From: Amycolatopsis aidingensis
GTDB lineage: Bacteria > Actinomycetota > Actinomycetes > Mycobacteriales > Pseudonocardiaceae
Assembly: GCF_018885265.1 (NCBI RefSeq)
Contig: NZ_CP076538.1
Span: forward strand, 5,492,001-5,556,000
Length of the DNA stretch: 64,000 bases
Direction of reading: 5' to 3'
The notes under the pieces are model-generated. The model saw nothing but the letters and a program-made list of their open reading frames with translations. It searched no databases and was not told the DNA's origin. The position numbers were made by a program, and so were the translations under genes. Below, one piece after another: positions 24,105-33,955 of this stretch (its first letter is position 1; every line of letters starts with the position of its first letter).

Positions 24105-26138
24105 GTGACACGCACGGAGCCCACCTTGACCGGGGCACTGCTCGATCGGCGCTACCGAGTGGACAAGCTGCTCGCGCGCGGCGGCATGTCCGCGGTCTAC
24201 CGCGGCGTGGACACCCGGCTGGACCGGCCGGTGGCGATCAAGATCATGGATCGGCAGTTCGCCGAGGACCGTTCCTTCGCCGATCGTTTCGAGCTGGAGG
24301 CCCGCGCCGCCGCGCGGCTGCACCATCCGAACGTGGTGGCCGTGCACGACCAGGGGGTGGACCCCGGGGACGGGGAGAACACCCGTGCCTTCCTGGTGAT
24401 GGAGCTGGTCGACGGGGGCACCCTCCGCGACCTGCTGGACGCCCAGGGTGCGCTGGACATCCACCTGGCGCTGAGCATCGCCGAGCCGGTGCTGTCCGCG
24501 CTGGCCGCGGCGCATGCCGCCGGGCTGGTGCACCGCGACGTCAAGCCGGAGAACGTGCTGATCGGCCGCGGCCAGGGCGGCGACGGCGTGGTCAAGGTCG
24601 GCGACTTCGGTCTGGTACGGGCGGTCGCCAGCGCGGGAACCACCAGCTCCAGCGTGATCCTCGGCACGGTCGCCTACCTATCCCCCGAGCAGGTGGCCAC
24701 CGGGCAGACCAGCGCGCCCGGCGATGTGTACTCCGCGGGGATCCTGCTCTACGAGATGCTCACCGGGCACGCGCCGTACACCGGGGACACCGCGCTGTCG
24801 GTGGCATACCGCCATGTGAACGACGACGTGCCGGCACCCAGCACCGCGCGCCCCGGCATCCCGCCCGCGCTGGACGAGCTGGTGCTGCGGGCCACTCGCC
24901 GGGACCCGCAGGGACGGCCGCAGGACGCGGGCGCCTTCCTGCGCGAGCTGAACCAGGTGCGGACCGAGCTGGGGATCACCCCGGTACCGGTGCCCGTTCC
25001 TGCGGCACCCGAGACTCCCGAGCCGGACACCGTGGTCAATGTGCCGAGCGTGCCGGACGCCGAACGGACGGTGCCCGCGATCCCCGCCGTGCGGCCGGAT
25101 TCCCCGGGACCACGGGGGACAAGGGCGCTGTCCAGGATGGCCCCGCCCGCCGTGCCCCCACAGCAGTCCCAGGCCGCGGGCGCGCAGGGGCCGCCGGTTG
25201 CGGAACATCCCGACCTCGCCGAGGCCCAGCGGCGGCGCAAGCGGTGGATCGTCCTCGGCGTGGTGGCGGCCCTGCTGCTCGTCGCCGGCGTCGGCACCGC
25301 GGTCTGGTGGTTCAACGGCGGAAGGTGGGTCGCGGTACCGCAGGTGGCCGGGGCCCAGCAGGACCAGGCCGAGCAGCAGCTGCGCGCGGCCGAACTGGTC
25401 CCGAATGTCGTCGGGGAGCGGCACAACACCGTGCCCAGCGGCACGGTGATCCGCACCGAGCCCGCGGGCGGCGCCGACGCGCTGATCGGCGACCCGGTGC
25501 GGGTGGTGGTCTCCGAGGGCAAGCCGATCGTGCCGAGCATCGAGCAGGGCACCAGCGTGGCCCAGGCCGAGCAGGCGATCCGGGACGTCCAGCTGCAGCC
25601 GAGACGGGACAAGAACGCCGACGACTTCCACCCGACCGTGCCCGAAGGGGCGGTGCTGTCGGTATCACCCCAACCGGGCACCCCGGCCAATATCGGCGAC
25701 CCGGTCACCATCGGGGTGTCCAAGGGGCCGCCGCCGACGCCGGTGCCCAACGTGCAGGGCAAGAGCAAGGAGCAGGCCTTCCAGGAACTGCGTGCGGCCG
25801 GGTTCGAACCATTCGAAGCCGGGGAGGAATTCTCCCAGGAGGTCCAGGCAGGCAACGTCACCAGGACCGACCCCGCGGCGGGAACCACCGGCACGAAACG
25901 GGTCGGCGTGTTCGTCTCGAACGCGGTCCGGGTGCCATCGGTGGTCGGCAGGTCGATCCAGGACGCGGCGCGCCAGCTTTCCGAGGCGGGCCTGGAACCG
26001 CGGTTCAACGGACGGGGCAACGGCCGCGGCGATGACGACGATGACGACAACCGGTTCGGCATCGTGGTGCAGCAGGAACCGAGTCCGGGCACGCTGGTGA
26101 AAACCGGCAGCAAGGTGCGGATGCGGACATTGCCGTGA
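24105..26138 (+). CDS. pknL: PknL-type Ser/Thr kinase with four PASTA domains
   Basis: The 677-residue product has a Hanks-type kinase domain (GGMSAVYRG glycine loop, Lys46 in VAIK, His143-Arg144-Asp145, Asp167 of DFG, then LSPEQ), a Pro-rich linker, one membrane helix (about residues 379-400, WIVLGVVAALLLVAGVG) and four PASTA-like repeats outside. PASTA domains bind peptidoglycan fragments. M. tuberculosis PknL is shorter and lacks PASTA units. The fourth PASTA contains an odd NGRGNGRGDDDDDDN insertion. GTG 24105 is preceded by TAGGAT eight bases upstream, a leaderless-type -10 box. The adjacent Rv2175c-like gene probably encodes its target. Confidence 0.9.
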   Translation: MTRTEPTLTGALLDRRYRVDKLLARGGMSAVYRGVDTRLDRPVAIKIMDRQFAEDRSFADRFELEARAAARLHHPNVVAVHDQGVDPGDGENTRAFLVMELVDGGTLRDLLDAQGALDIHLALSIAEPVLSALAAAHAAGLVHRDVKPENVLIGRGQGGDGVVKVGDFGLVRAVASAGTTSSSVILGTVAYLSPEQVATGQTSAPGDVYSAGILLYEMLTGHAPYTGDTALSVAYRHVNDDVPAPSTARPGIPPALDELVLRATRRDPQGRPQDAGAFLRELNQVRTELGITPVPVPVPAAPETPEPDTVVNVPSVPDAERTVPAIPAVRPDSPGPRGTRALSRMAPPAVPPQQSQAAGAQGPPVAEHPDLAEAQRRRKRWIVLGVVAALLLVAGVGTAVWWFNGGRWVAVPQVAGAQQDQAEQQLRAAELVPNVVGERHNTVPSGTVIRTEPAGGADALIGDPVRVVVSEGKPIVPSIEQGTSVAQAEQAIRDVQLQPRRDKNADDFHPTVPEGAVLSVSPQPGTPANIGDPVTIGVSKGPPPTPVPNVQGKSKEQAFQELRAAGFEPFEAGEEFSQEVQAGNVTRTDPAAGTTGTKRVGVFVSNAVRVPSVVGRSIQDAARQLSEAGLEPRFNGRGNGRGDDDDDDNRFGIVVQQEPSPGTLVKTGSKVRMRTLP

Positions 26139-26255
26139 CCGCGCCTGCTTGGACACAGCCTTTAGCAGGCTGGTAACGCGCGCACCATGCGGGCGTCATG
26201 CGCGGCTGGTGCAGTAGAACGGTACCCGCACCACTTCTGACCCCGGAGGCCGCCG

Positions 26256-27572
26256 ATGGCAGGTGACCGGCTCAGCGCACTGGACACCGCCTTCCTGTGC
26301 CTGGAAGGCGAATCCACCCCGATGCACATGGGCGCGGTGGTCACGTTCCGGCCGCATGCGCCGGTGCGGGCCGACCGGCTGGCGCAGCTGCTGGCCCAGC
26401 GGGCCGCGCGGCTGCCGCTGCTGCGCAGGCGGCTGCGGCGGGAGCGCTGGCCGCTCGGCTCAGCCAGCTGGGCTGAGGACCCTGGTTTCGATCCCGCCCG
26501 GCATATCGAGGTGCACCGGCTCCGGCCGGGATACGAGGCGGATCCGCTGGCCACGCACGCCTCGGCGTGGCTGTCCCGCCCGCTGGACCTCGATGCGCCG
26601 CTGTGGCGGCTGCGCGTGGTGACCGGGCTGCCCAAGGGCGGGTTCGCGGTCCTGCTGAAACTGCATCACGCGCTCGCCGACGGCGCGGGCGCGGTGGCCG
26701 TGGCGATCGGCCTGCTGGACGAGGTGCCCGCCGCCCGGCGCGTCCGCGGGCCGACCCCGGAACCGGCGGAGCCCAGGTCCACTGTGGACATCCTGCTCGA
26801 TGAGGCCGGCGCGGCGATCGGCAAGGTCACCGAGTCCGCGGGAATCGCGAGCGCCATGCTCCGCGCCGCCCGGCCGTACCCGATCTCCCGGATCGCCGGA
26901 CGCGCCTCGCCGAGCCGCAAGCTGGGCATGGTCCGGCTCAGCAGGTCCGATATCCGGCGGATCCGTTCCGCGCACGGCGGTACCACGCACGACGTGGTGC
27001 TGGCGGTGCTCTCCGGCGCACTGCGGGACTGGATGACCAACCGCGGCCAGCCGATGGACGGGCCGCTGCGCGCGCTGATCCCGGTCAGCCTGCGCGGACG
27101 CGAGGCCGAGCGGGCCGGGGGCAACCTGCTGTCCGGCTACCTGTGCGAGCTTCCGGTGCACACCGAGGACCCGGTGCGGCGGCTGCGCGAGGTGCGGCGG
27201 TCGATGGCCCGGAACAAGGCGGCGGGCCCGGTGCGCGGCGCGGGCGCCTTGCCCGTGCTGGCCAACCGGGTGCCTTCGGGGGTGCACCGGCTGGCGACCC
27301 GGTTCGCCGGGCAGGCTGCCCCGCTGCTGTTCGACACGGTGGTGACGAACGTGCCGCTGCCCGCCGTGCCGCTGCGGCTGGACGGTGCGGCGGTGCACCA
27401 GGTGTACCCGGTGGTACCGCTTGCCCCGCACCACACGATCGGCATCGCGGCCGCCGAGTACCGCGCCGGAGTCCACATCGGACTTCAGGTGAACGGGGCC
27501 GCGGTGCACGACCTGGGTGCGCTCACCGACGCGGTCACCAAGTCCGCGGCGACCCTCACCCACACCTGCTGA
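26256..27572 (+). CDS. WS/DGAT-family acyltransferase
   Basis: The 438-residue product shows the active-site motif HHALADG (His137, His138, Asp142) of wax ester synthase/diacylglycerol acyltransferases. The N-terminus MAGDRLSALDTAFLCLEGESTPMHMGAVVTF and the C-terminal PLLFDTVVTNVPLP segment (the NVPG-like motif of the family, here NVPL) complete the pattern. It would transfer acyl groups to diacylglycerol or alcohols for storage lipid. A ribosome site GGAGG precedes ATG 26256. A perfect palindrome of the GAGTGGCCCGT type lies just beyond its stop. Confidence 0.88.
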   Translation: MAGDRLSALDTAFLCLEGESTPMHMGAVVTFRPHAPVRADRLAQLLAQRAARLPLLRRRLRRERWPLGSASWAEDPGFDPARHIEVHRLRPGYEADPLATHASAWLSRPLDLDAPLWRLRVVTGLPKGGFAVLLKLHHALADGAGAVAVAIGLLDEVPAARRVRGPTPEPAEPRSTVDILLDEAGAAIGKVTESAGIASAMLRAARPYPISRIAGRASPSRKLGMVRLSRSDIRRIRSAHGGTTHDVVLAVLSGALRDWMTNRGQPMDGPLRALIPVSLRGREAERAGGNLLSGYLCELPVHTEDPVRRLREVRRSMARNKAAGPVRGAGALPVLANRVPSGVHRLATRFAGQAAPLLFDTVVTNVPLPAVPLRLDGAAVHQVYPVVPLAPHHTIGIAAAEYRAGVHIGLQVNGAAVHDLGALTDAVTKSAATLTHTC

Positions 27573-27583
27573 CCTCGACGGCT

Positions 27584-27636
27584 GCTGTGAGTGGCCCGTT
27601 CGCTGCGAAATTTGCAGCGAACGGGCCACTCACAGC
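27584..27636. repeat. REP-like palindrome, copy 1
   Basis: Arms of 23 bases (27584-27606, 27614-27636) are exact reverse complements, with a 7-base loop (GAAATTT). The arm starts GCTGTGAGTGGCCCGTTC. It begins 12 bases after the WS/DGAT stop and may also end that transcript. Two more copies are at 61892 and 62700. Confidence 0.85.
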
Positions 27637-27666
27637 GGTGGAGCAGTCTTGGTGCGGTGCTAGGCC

Positions 27667-29134
27667 CAATACCGCTTAGTTTGGTTGGTTTGGGTTGTAG
27701 GGTGGTGGGGTGCCCAGGCCAGGACAGAGCAGGTCGTCGTCGGATGAGCGGCTGCCGGATCGGATCGCGATCGGGGTGCTGACGAAGGCGTTTCCTCCGG
27801 AGTTGGTTGACGAGGTGCTGGCTGTGACGGGGCGGGGTGAGCAGCGGAAACGATTGTTGCCTGCCCGGGTGGTGGTGTATTTCGTGCTGGCGATGTGCCT
27901 GTTTAGCCGGGAGGGCTATGAGGAGGTCACCCGGCTGTTGACGCAGGGGCTGGCGTGGGCGCGGCGGTGGCGGGGCCAGTGGCAGGTGCCCACGACGGGG
28001 GCGTTGTCGCAAGCACGGGCCCGGCTGGGGCCGGAGCCGTTGAAGGCGTTGTTCGCCCGGGTGGCCGCTCCGGTGGCGACCGCGAGCACGGTCGGGGCGT
28101 GGTATCGCGGCTGGCGGCTGGTCGCCGTGGATGGCACCACGTTCGACCTGCCCGACACGCCGTCCAATGTGGATCACTTTGGTCGTCCCGGTAACTCCCG
28201 CGGCGAAGGACAAAGTGCCTATCCTCAGGCGCGGGTGGCGGTGTTGGCCGAGTGCGGCACGCATGCCATCTTTGCCGCCACGGCCGGGCCGCTGGCCACC
28301 CACGAGACCGCCCTGGTCCGGGAGTTGTTCGGCGAGCTGGCCTCCGGGATGTTGCTGGTGGCCGACCGGGCGTTTCTGGGCTTCGACCTGTGGCGAGCCG
28401 CCGCCGGCACCGGAGCCGACCTGCTGTGGCGTGTGCGTGCCAACGCGGTCCTGCCCGTGGTCGAGCAGTTCGATGACGGTTCGTATCTGTCGGAGATCGT
28501 CGCCGCCCGCGACCAATATCGGCGTGCTGATCCGATCACGGTCCGGGTCGTGGAATACACCCTCGGCACCGACGAGACCGTCTATCGGCTGGCGACCACC
28601 ATCCTGGACCCCCAGTCCGCTCCGGCAGCGGAACTGGCCGCGCTGTATGCCCAACGCTGGGAGATCGAGACCGCCCTGGATGAGGTCAAAACCCACCAAG
28701 GCGGCTCGAACTTCGTTCTGCGCTCCCAACACCCAGGCGGGGTCGAGCAAGAGATCTACGGGTTCCTGCTCACCCACCACGCCCTGCGGTCACTGATGCA
28801 CGACACCGCCCACGCCGCCGAGATCGACCCTGACCGGCTCTCCTTCCTCCGCACACTGCGCATCGCCCGCCGCCAGGTCACCGACCAGGCGGGTTTTTCC
28901 CCCGACACATCTGAAACGATCACTACAAGCGGCCCGTGACGAGATCCTGCGCTACCTCATCCCACCGCGCCGCCGACGATCGAATCCCCGCGTGATCAAA
29001 CGCAAAATGTCCAACTGGCGCCTCAAACACATCCACCACCGGAACCCGCCACCACCGGCCGACCCTGAGATCACCATCGTCGCCGCCACCAAACCCCACC
29101 GAACCCCACGAAATCACCTAAATAAGCGGTATTG
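27667..29134 (+). mobile_element. IS4-family insertion sequence, 1468 bp, with inverted ends
   Basis: The ends CAATACCGCTTA (27667-27678) and its reverse complement (29123-29134) match exactly over 12 bases. They are flanked by a 10-11 base target duplication. The only gene is an IS4-type DDE transposase that appears frameshifted near its 3' end. It sits between the WS/DGAT gene and aroG, next to the base of a hairpin. Intact ends and duplication mean the insertion is fairly recent. Confidence 0.88.
27710..28939 (+). CDS. IS4-family transposase, C-terminus out of frame
   Basis: GTG 27710 opens a 409-residue frame with catalytic Asp141 (VAVDGTTFDLPDT), Asp219 (LVADRAFLGFD) and Glu318 (YAQRWEIETALDEVKT), the DDE triad with the YREK-like spacing of IS4 members. 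The last ~15 residues after VTDQAGF do not look like the family. In the +1 frame after the run TTTTTCCCCC (about 28895-28904) the expected tail continues (AARDEILRYLIPPRRRR, then VIKRKMSNWRLK) to a stop at 29141. So a one-base change, a sequencing slip in the homopolymers, or a +1 frameshift has split the gene. Confidence 0.9.
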   Translation: MPRPGQSRSSSDERLPDRIAIGVLTKAFPPELVDEVLAVTGRGEQRKRLLPARVVVYFVLAMCLFSREGYEEVTRLLTQGLAWARRWRGQWQVPTTGALSQARARLGPEPLKALFARVAAPVATASTVGAWYRGWRLVAVDGTTFDLPDTPSNVDHFGRPGNSRGEGQSAYPQARVAVLAECGTHAIFAATAGPLATHETALVRELFGELASGMLLVADRAFLGFDLWRAAAGTGADLLWRVRANAVLPVVEQFDDGSYLSEIVAARDQYRRADPITVRVVEYTLGTDETVYRLATTILDPQSAPAAELAALYAQRWEIETALDEVKTHQGGSNFVLRSQHPGGVEQEIYGFLLTHHALRSLMHDTAHAAEIDPDRLSFLRTLRIARRQVTDQAGFSPDTSETITTSGP

Positions 29135-29137
29135 GTG

Positions 29138-29141
<4 letters not shown>
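28896..29141 (+). pseudogene. Displaced C-terminal tail of the IS4 transposase (+1 frame)
   Basis: Read in the +1 frame the sequence gives PPTHLKRSLQAARDEILRY and then a basic segment ending in KRKMSNWRLKHIHHR, the typical C-terminus of actinobacterial IS4 transposases. It ends at a TAG (29139-29141) inside the target-site duplication. No start codon or ribosome site is present, so it is not separately translated. Confidence 0.7.
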
Positions 29142-30716
<1,575 letters not shown>

Positions 30717-31655
30717 CTACCTGGTCTCCGCCCGCTCGTACAGCTCCTGCGCCGCGGTGCCGAAGTAGGGGCCGAACAGGTAGCCGGGCAGGAAGGTGTA
30801 GCCGAAGCTGTTCACCGAGTTCTGCACCCCGAGCCCGGTCGCCTCCTCGAAGTCCAGGAACCACGGCCCGCCGCTGGACCCACCGGTCATGTCACAGCTC
30901 ATCCCGTGGTCGGAGCTGAGCAGGAAGTCGGTGAAGGTGCTCCCGCTGCAGTGGATCAGCGTGCTGCCGTCGTACGGGTCGGCCGCCGGGTAGCCGAAGG
31001 CGTACATGTCCTGGTTGCGCTGCTGGTTGAAAGCCACACCCTGGCCACCGACCACGTCGGTGAGGCTCTGCCCGTCGAGTTGCTGCACCACGGCCGCGCC
31101 CACGTCGTAGTTGATGTCCTCGCTCGACTCCCACTGCGGGGTGGTCAGCGTCACCTCCGCGGCCCACTCGCCGAACGGAGCCTGCCCGTCCGCATAGCCG
31201 GGGACGAAGATCCAGTCGGTATGCCAGCTGCCCTGGTACTTCACGCAGTGCCCCGCGGTGAGCACCACGCTACGGTTACTGCTGGTAACCGCATTACCGC
31301 TACAGGAAGCCGCGCGCCCGTTCGTGGTGAAGAAGACCCGGCCCGCCGTCTCGGCGACCGCGCCGCCATCCGTCCACGGCTCGCCCGTGGTCGGGAAGGT
31401 CGCCACGCTCGGTGGGACCACCGCGGGTGTGCCCGCGGCCACGGTGGCGCCGAGGTCTCGCGGAGCGGCCAGCAGCCGGTCCATCGGGACGGCGGAGGCC
31501 ATCCGTTCCGGGGTCCAGAAGTCGGTCACCGCCTGTGCGGATCCGGCCAGGTGCCGCACCGTGGTGGACTCCGCGACGGCTGGTGGGCTCCACGCGGTCA
31601 GTGCCAGTGCGGCCGCCGCCAGTAATGCTCCAGCCCTGGAAATGTATCGCTGCAT
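30717..31655 (-). CDS. Secreted trypsin/V8-like serine protease
   Basis: The 312-residue product has a Sec signal (RAGALLAAAALALTAWSPPAVAE) and a chymotrypsin-fold domain with His136 (LTAGHC), Asp184 (INYDVG) and Ser261 (GGSSGGPW). About 90 residues before the domain probably form a propeptide (TTVRHLAGSAQAVTDFWTPERM). Cys residues at 118/137 and 236/254 may form disulfides. It belongs to the V8/glutamyl endopeptidase-like proteases common in Streptomyces and Amycolatopsis. No regulator is adjacent. Confidence 0.9.
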   Translation of the reverse strand: MQRYISRAGALLAAAALALTAWSPPAVAESTTVRHLAGSAQAVTDFWTPERMASAVPMDRLLAAPRDLGATVAAGTPAVVPPSVATFPTTGEPWTDGGAVAETAGRVFFTTNGRAASCSGNAVTSSNRSVVLTAGHCVKYQGSWHTDWIFVPGYADGQAPFGEWAAEVTLTTPQWESSEDINYDVGAAVVQQLDGQSLTDVVGGQGVAFNQQRNQDMYAFGYPAADPYDGSTLIHCSGSTFTDFLLSSDHGMSCDMTGGSSGGPWFLDFEEATGLGVQNSVNSFGYTFLPGYLFGPYFGTAAQELYERAETR

Positions 31656-31984
31656 GACGCCTCACCTTTCGCCGCCGAACCGCGTCCGGCGGTTGAGCAG
31701 GGGTTTCAGTGAATTGTCGTAGCGCCAGTAACTAAGATTTCGACGGTAATCGACCGACTACATAATGTTCAATAGGCCGTTCAGCCGGTATTTGGATACT
31801 CCGAACGCCCCAGTACCTGTTCCTGAACTCGCGACACGGTCGGCTCGGCCGGGCTCGGACTCCGGAATTGTCGTCACCTTCGCAGGTCATGCGCCCGGCC
31901 TCGCCGTCCGTGGGCTGCGCCACGCGAGTTCTTCCACTTCGTCGAGTGGCACAGTCCGGTCCAGCAACAGGTTCTCAGAATGGC
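31656..31984. other. Intergenic region with no supported gene
   Basis: This stretch is moderately AT-rich at 31730-31790 and probably holds the promoter of the protease gene at 31655. I see no hairpin, operator-like palindrome or family-like reading frame. The short frames here lack ribosome sites and typical codon bias. Confidence 0.5.
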
Positions 31985-32794
31985 TCAGGAAGGCGCGTTG
32001 GGAGGGCACGGCCGCCAGCGCCCGAACCATGCGGCGGCGGCCTCGAGGGGCGCGCCGACCGGCTCGACCGACGGATACCAGGCCCTTTCCCACTCCAGCG
32101 AGACCCAGCCGGACCAGGACTGCAACAGCTGGCCGCACTCGGCGAGCGGGATGTCACCCTGCCCCGGCCGCAGCGGCGTCAGGTCCCGGGTGCCCGCTAC
32201 GTCCTTGAGCTGGAAGTAGCCGAGGTACCCGGCCAGCACGGCACGCGTCCGCGCCGGCGGTTCACCGCAGCGCCAGGGATGCAGCGCATCCCACAGCACG
32301 GCGACCAGGCCGGGCGCGGCGAACGGCTCGACCAGCCGCATGGTGGCCGAACCCGTCGGGTGCGAGTCGTGCGTCTCCACCAGTAACCGCACCCCGCTGT
32401 CCCGCAACTCCTCCAGCACCGCGCCGATGCGCTCGTGCGCGCGAGCATCATCGCTGGCTGGATCACCTTCGCCACCGGGGAAGGCGCGGATGGCCGGTGC
32501 GCCGAACTGGTGCGCCAGTTCGATCAGGGAACGCAACTCGTCGATCGCCCGGCCGTGCGGGCCCGGTGCGCACAGCCGGGCGTAGCCTGCGAGACAGGGT
32601 ACCGCCAACCCGGCGTCCGCGATCCTCGCCCGCAACCGGCCGACCTCGCGCGCAGTCAGTCCGATATGGACTTCCTCATCGGGGTGCGTACGGATCTCTA
32701 CGCCGTGACAGCCGTGCTCGGCCGCCACCCGGACGGCCTCGGACACCGTAACCCCGGGCATCCCCAACGTGCTGACGGCAAGCTGCCAGTTCAT
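31985..32794 (-). CDS. Sugar phosphate isomerase/epimerase-like TIM-barrel protein
   Basis: The 269-residue product begins MNWQLAVSTLGMPGVTVSEAVRVAAEHGCHGVEIR, with metal-site candidates in VRLLVETHDSHPTG (Glu, His), VLWDALHPW (Asp, His), YFQLKDV and a late WVSLEWERAW (Glu), all in order as in the AP endonuclease 2/xylose isomerase-like superfamily. The strong GAGGAGG five bases before ATG 32794 decides the start. Substrate is unknown, but its promoter is at a perfect LacI-type operator and it lies directly after gh6, so a role in glucan or sugar use is likely. Confidence 0.82.
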   Translation of the reverse strand: MNWQLAVSTLGMPGVTVSEAVRVAAEHGCHGVEIRTHPDEEVHIGLTAREVGRLRARIADAGLAVPCLAGYARLCAPGPHGRAIDELRSLIELAHQFGAPAIRAFPGGEGDPASDDARAHERIGAVLEELRDSGVRLLVETHDSHPTGSATMRLVEPFAAPGLVAVLWDALHPWRCGEPPARTRAVLAGYLGYFQLKDVAGTRDLTPLRPGQGDIPLAECGQLLQSWSGWVSLEWERAWYPSVEPVGAPLEAAAAWFGRWRPCPPNAPS

Positions 32795-32806
32795 CGAACC
32801 TCCTCG

Positions 32807-32868
32807 CGACCGCATCCCCCTGGGCTGTACTGTAAGCGCTTACAGTACAGCCCAGGGGGATGCGGTCG
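32807..32868. repeat. 62-bp loop-free perfect palindrome with central LacI-type operator
   Basis: 31 consecutive base pairs are symmetrical about 32837/32838, with no spacer. The first mismatch is at 32806/32869. The centre TGTAAGCGCTTACA (32831-32844) is a LacI-family operator. It lies between the gh6 stop and the isomerase-like start. Confidence 0.9.
32831..32844. promoter_or_regulatory. LacI-type operator TGTAAGCGCTTACA
   Basis: Perfect 14-base palindrome in front of the isomerase-like gene, 37 bases upstream of its start. It matches 13 of 14 bases in the site at 36315-36328 between gh9 and cebE, so one regulator probably uses both. Confidence 0.8.
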
Positions 32869-32911
32869 GGACGCCGGTGGGTGCGGGAGGCGCCGGCGCC
32901 CCGACCACGGG

Positions 32912-33862
32912 TCAGCTGCCGTCAATCAGCCGGTCGGCGAGTTCGGGGTCGAACTGGCCCGCTGGCGTGTCCGGAGCGATGCCGCACTCCCCGTCCGAGT
33001 TGCCAGGGGTCTTGACCCACAGCAGCATGTCGGCGCCGCCGCCCACCTGCGGTGACGTGCCCAGCTTGCGGCCGGGCGGGTTGCACCACTGCCCGTTCGA
33101 GCCGTGGCCGTTGCGGCTGGTGTCCACCACGAACCCTGCGGAGTACCCGAGGGCCGCGTTCACCGAACCGGCATAGTCCAGCGAGGCGGCGGTGGTGTAG
33201 TAGTTCGACACGTTGACCGCGAAGCCGCGGATGTTGCGGACCCCGGCGGCGTCCAGCCGGTCGGCCATCGTCCCGGCCGCCACCCAGCCGACGTTGCCGC
33301 CGTCCAGGTAGGCCCAGGTGTTGGGGGCCTTCTGCATGAACTTCTCGGTGGCGTAGCGGAGCATGCCGAGACGTTCCTCGATGGCCGTGTCGTCCATGCA
33401 GGCGAAGTCACCGAGTGCGTCCGGCTCGATGACCACCACGGCCGGCCGGTCCCCGATCCCGGCCGCGAAGCTCGCGATCCAGGTGCGGTAGGCACCGACA
33501 CTGCCCGCACCACCGCCGGAGTGGCCACCACAGGCGTCCCGGCCGGGGAGGTTGTAGGCAACCAGCACCGGTAGCAGGCCGTGGCTGTGCGCCCTGCCGA
33601 CGTGGCTGGCGACCACACTGCCGATATCGCTCGCGTTGCCGAACCAGCGCGCGATCGGCCGGTCACCGATCTCCGCGCTGATCCGCGCCGCCCGCGGGTC
33701 GTCGGGGTTGCTCCTGACCCACGTGGCGGGTGCGGAGCCGGGATAGACGTAGAACCCGTTCGTCGCTTCGATCGGGTTCGCGGCGGCCACCGGGGTGGTC
33801 GTCGCCATGAGCAAGGTGAGCAGGGATAGCAGGATCGCCGCACGGCGAACTGTCCACGCCAT
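32912..33862 (-). CDS. Secreted GH6 cellulase (endoglucanase or cellobiohydrolase)
   Basis: The 316-residue product has a Sec signal (AAILLSLLTLLMATTTPVAAA) and then a single GH6 domain: GFYVYPGSAPATWVRSN, LPVLVAYNLPGRDACGG (Asp109, the helper Asp), VVVIEPDALG (Asp148, the proton donor), and LLWVKTPGNSDGECG near the C-terminus. The short length with no carbohydrate-binding module suits a catalytic-only endo-type enzyme, though exo cannot be excluded. It follows the gh9 gene on the same strand, separated by a strong hairpin. Confidence 0.93.
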   Translation of the reverse strand: MAWTVRRAAILLSLLTLLMATTTPVAAANPIEATNGFYVYPGSAPATWVRSNPDDPRAARISAEIGDRPIARWFGNASDIGSVVASHVGRAHSHGLLPVLVAYNLPGRDACGGHSGGGAGSVGAYRTWIASFAAGIGDRPAVVVIEPDALGDFACMDDTAIEERLGMLRYATEKFMQKAPNTWAYLDGGNVGWVAAGTMADRLDAAGVRNIRGFAVNVSNYYTTAASLDYAGSVNAALGYSAGFVVDTSRNGHGSNGQWCNPPGRKLGTSPQVGGGADMLLWVKTPGNSDGECGIAPDTPAGQFDPELADRLIDGS

Positions 33863-33910
33863 TGTGGATTCACCTTTCCTGAGGGGTGGGCTGCCGCGGG
33901 GCCCATGATT

Positions 33911-33946
33911 CGGCGCCGCCCCATTCGCCCCTCCGGGGCGGCGCCG
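33911..33946 (-). terminator. 12-bp perfect hairpin downstream of gh9
   Basis: CGGCGCCGCCCC (33911-33922) pairs exactly with 33935-33946 around a 12-base loop, ten bases beyond the gh9 stop. It would end or reduce transcription into gh6. Confidence 0.75.
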
Positions 33947-33955
33947 CGGCGGTGA

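Noticed and set aside
32807..32868. The palindrome as a plain rho-independent terminator of gh6
   Set aside because: It has no loop and no T-run and carries an operator core at its centre; a terminator role is possible but cannot be the main explanation.
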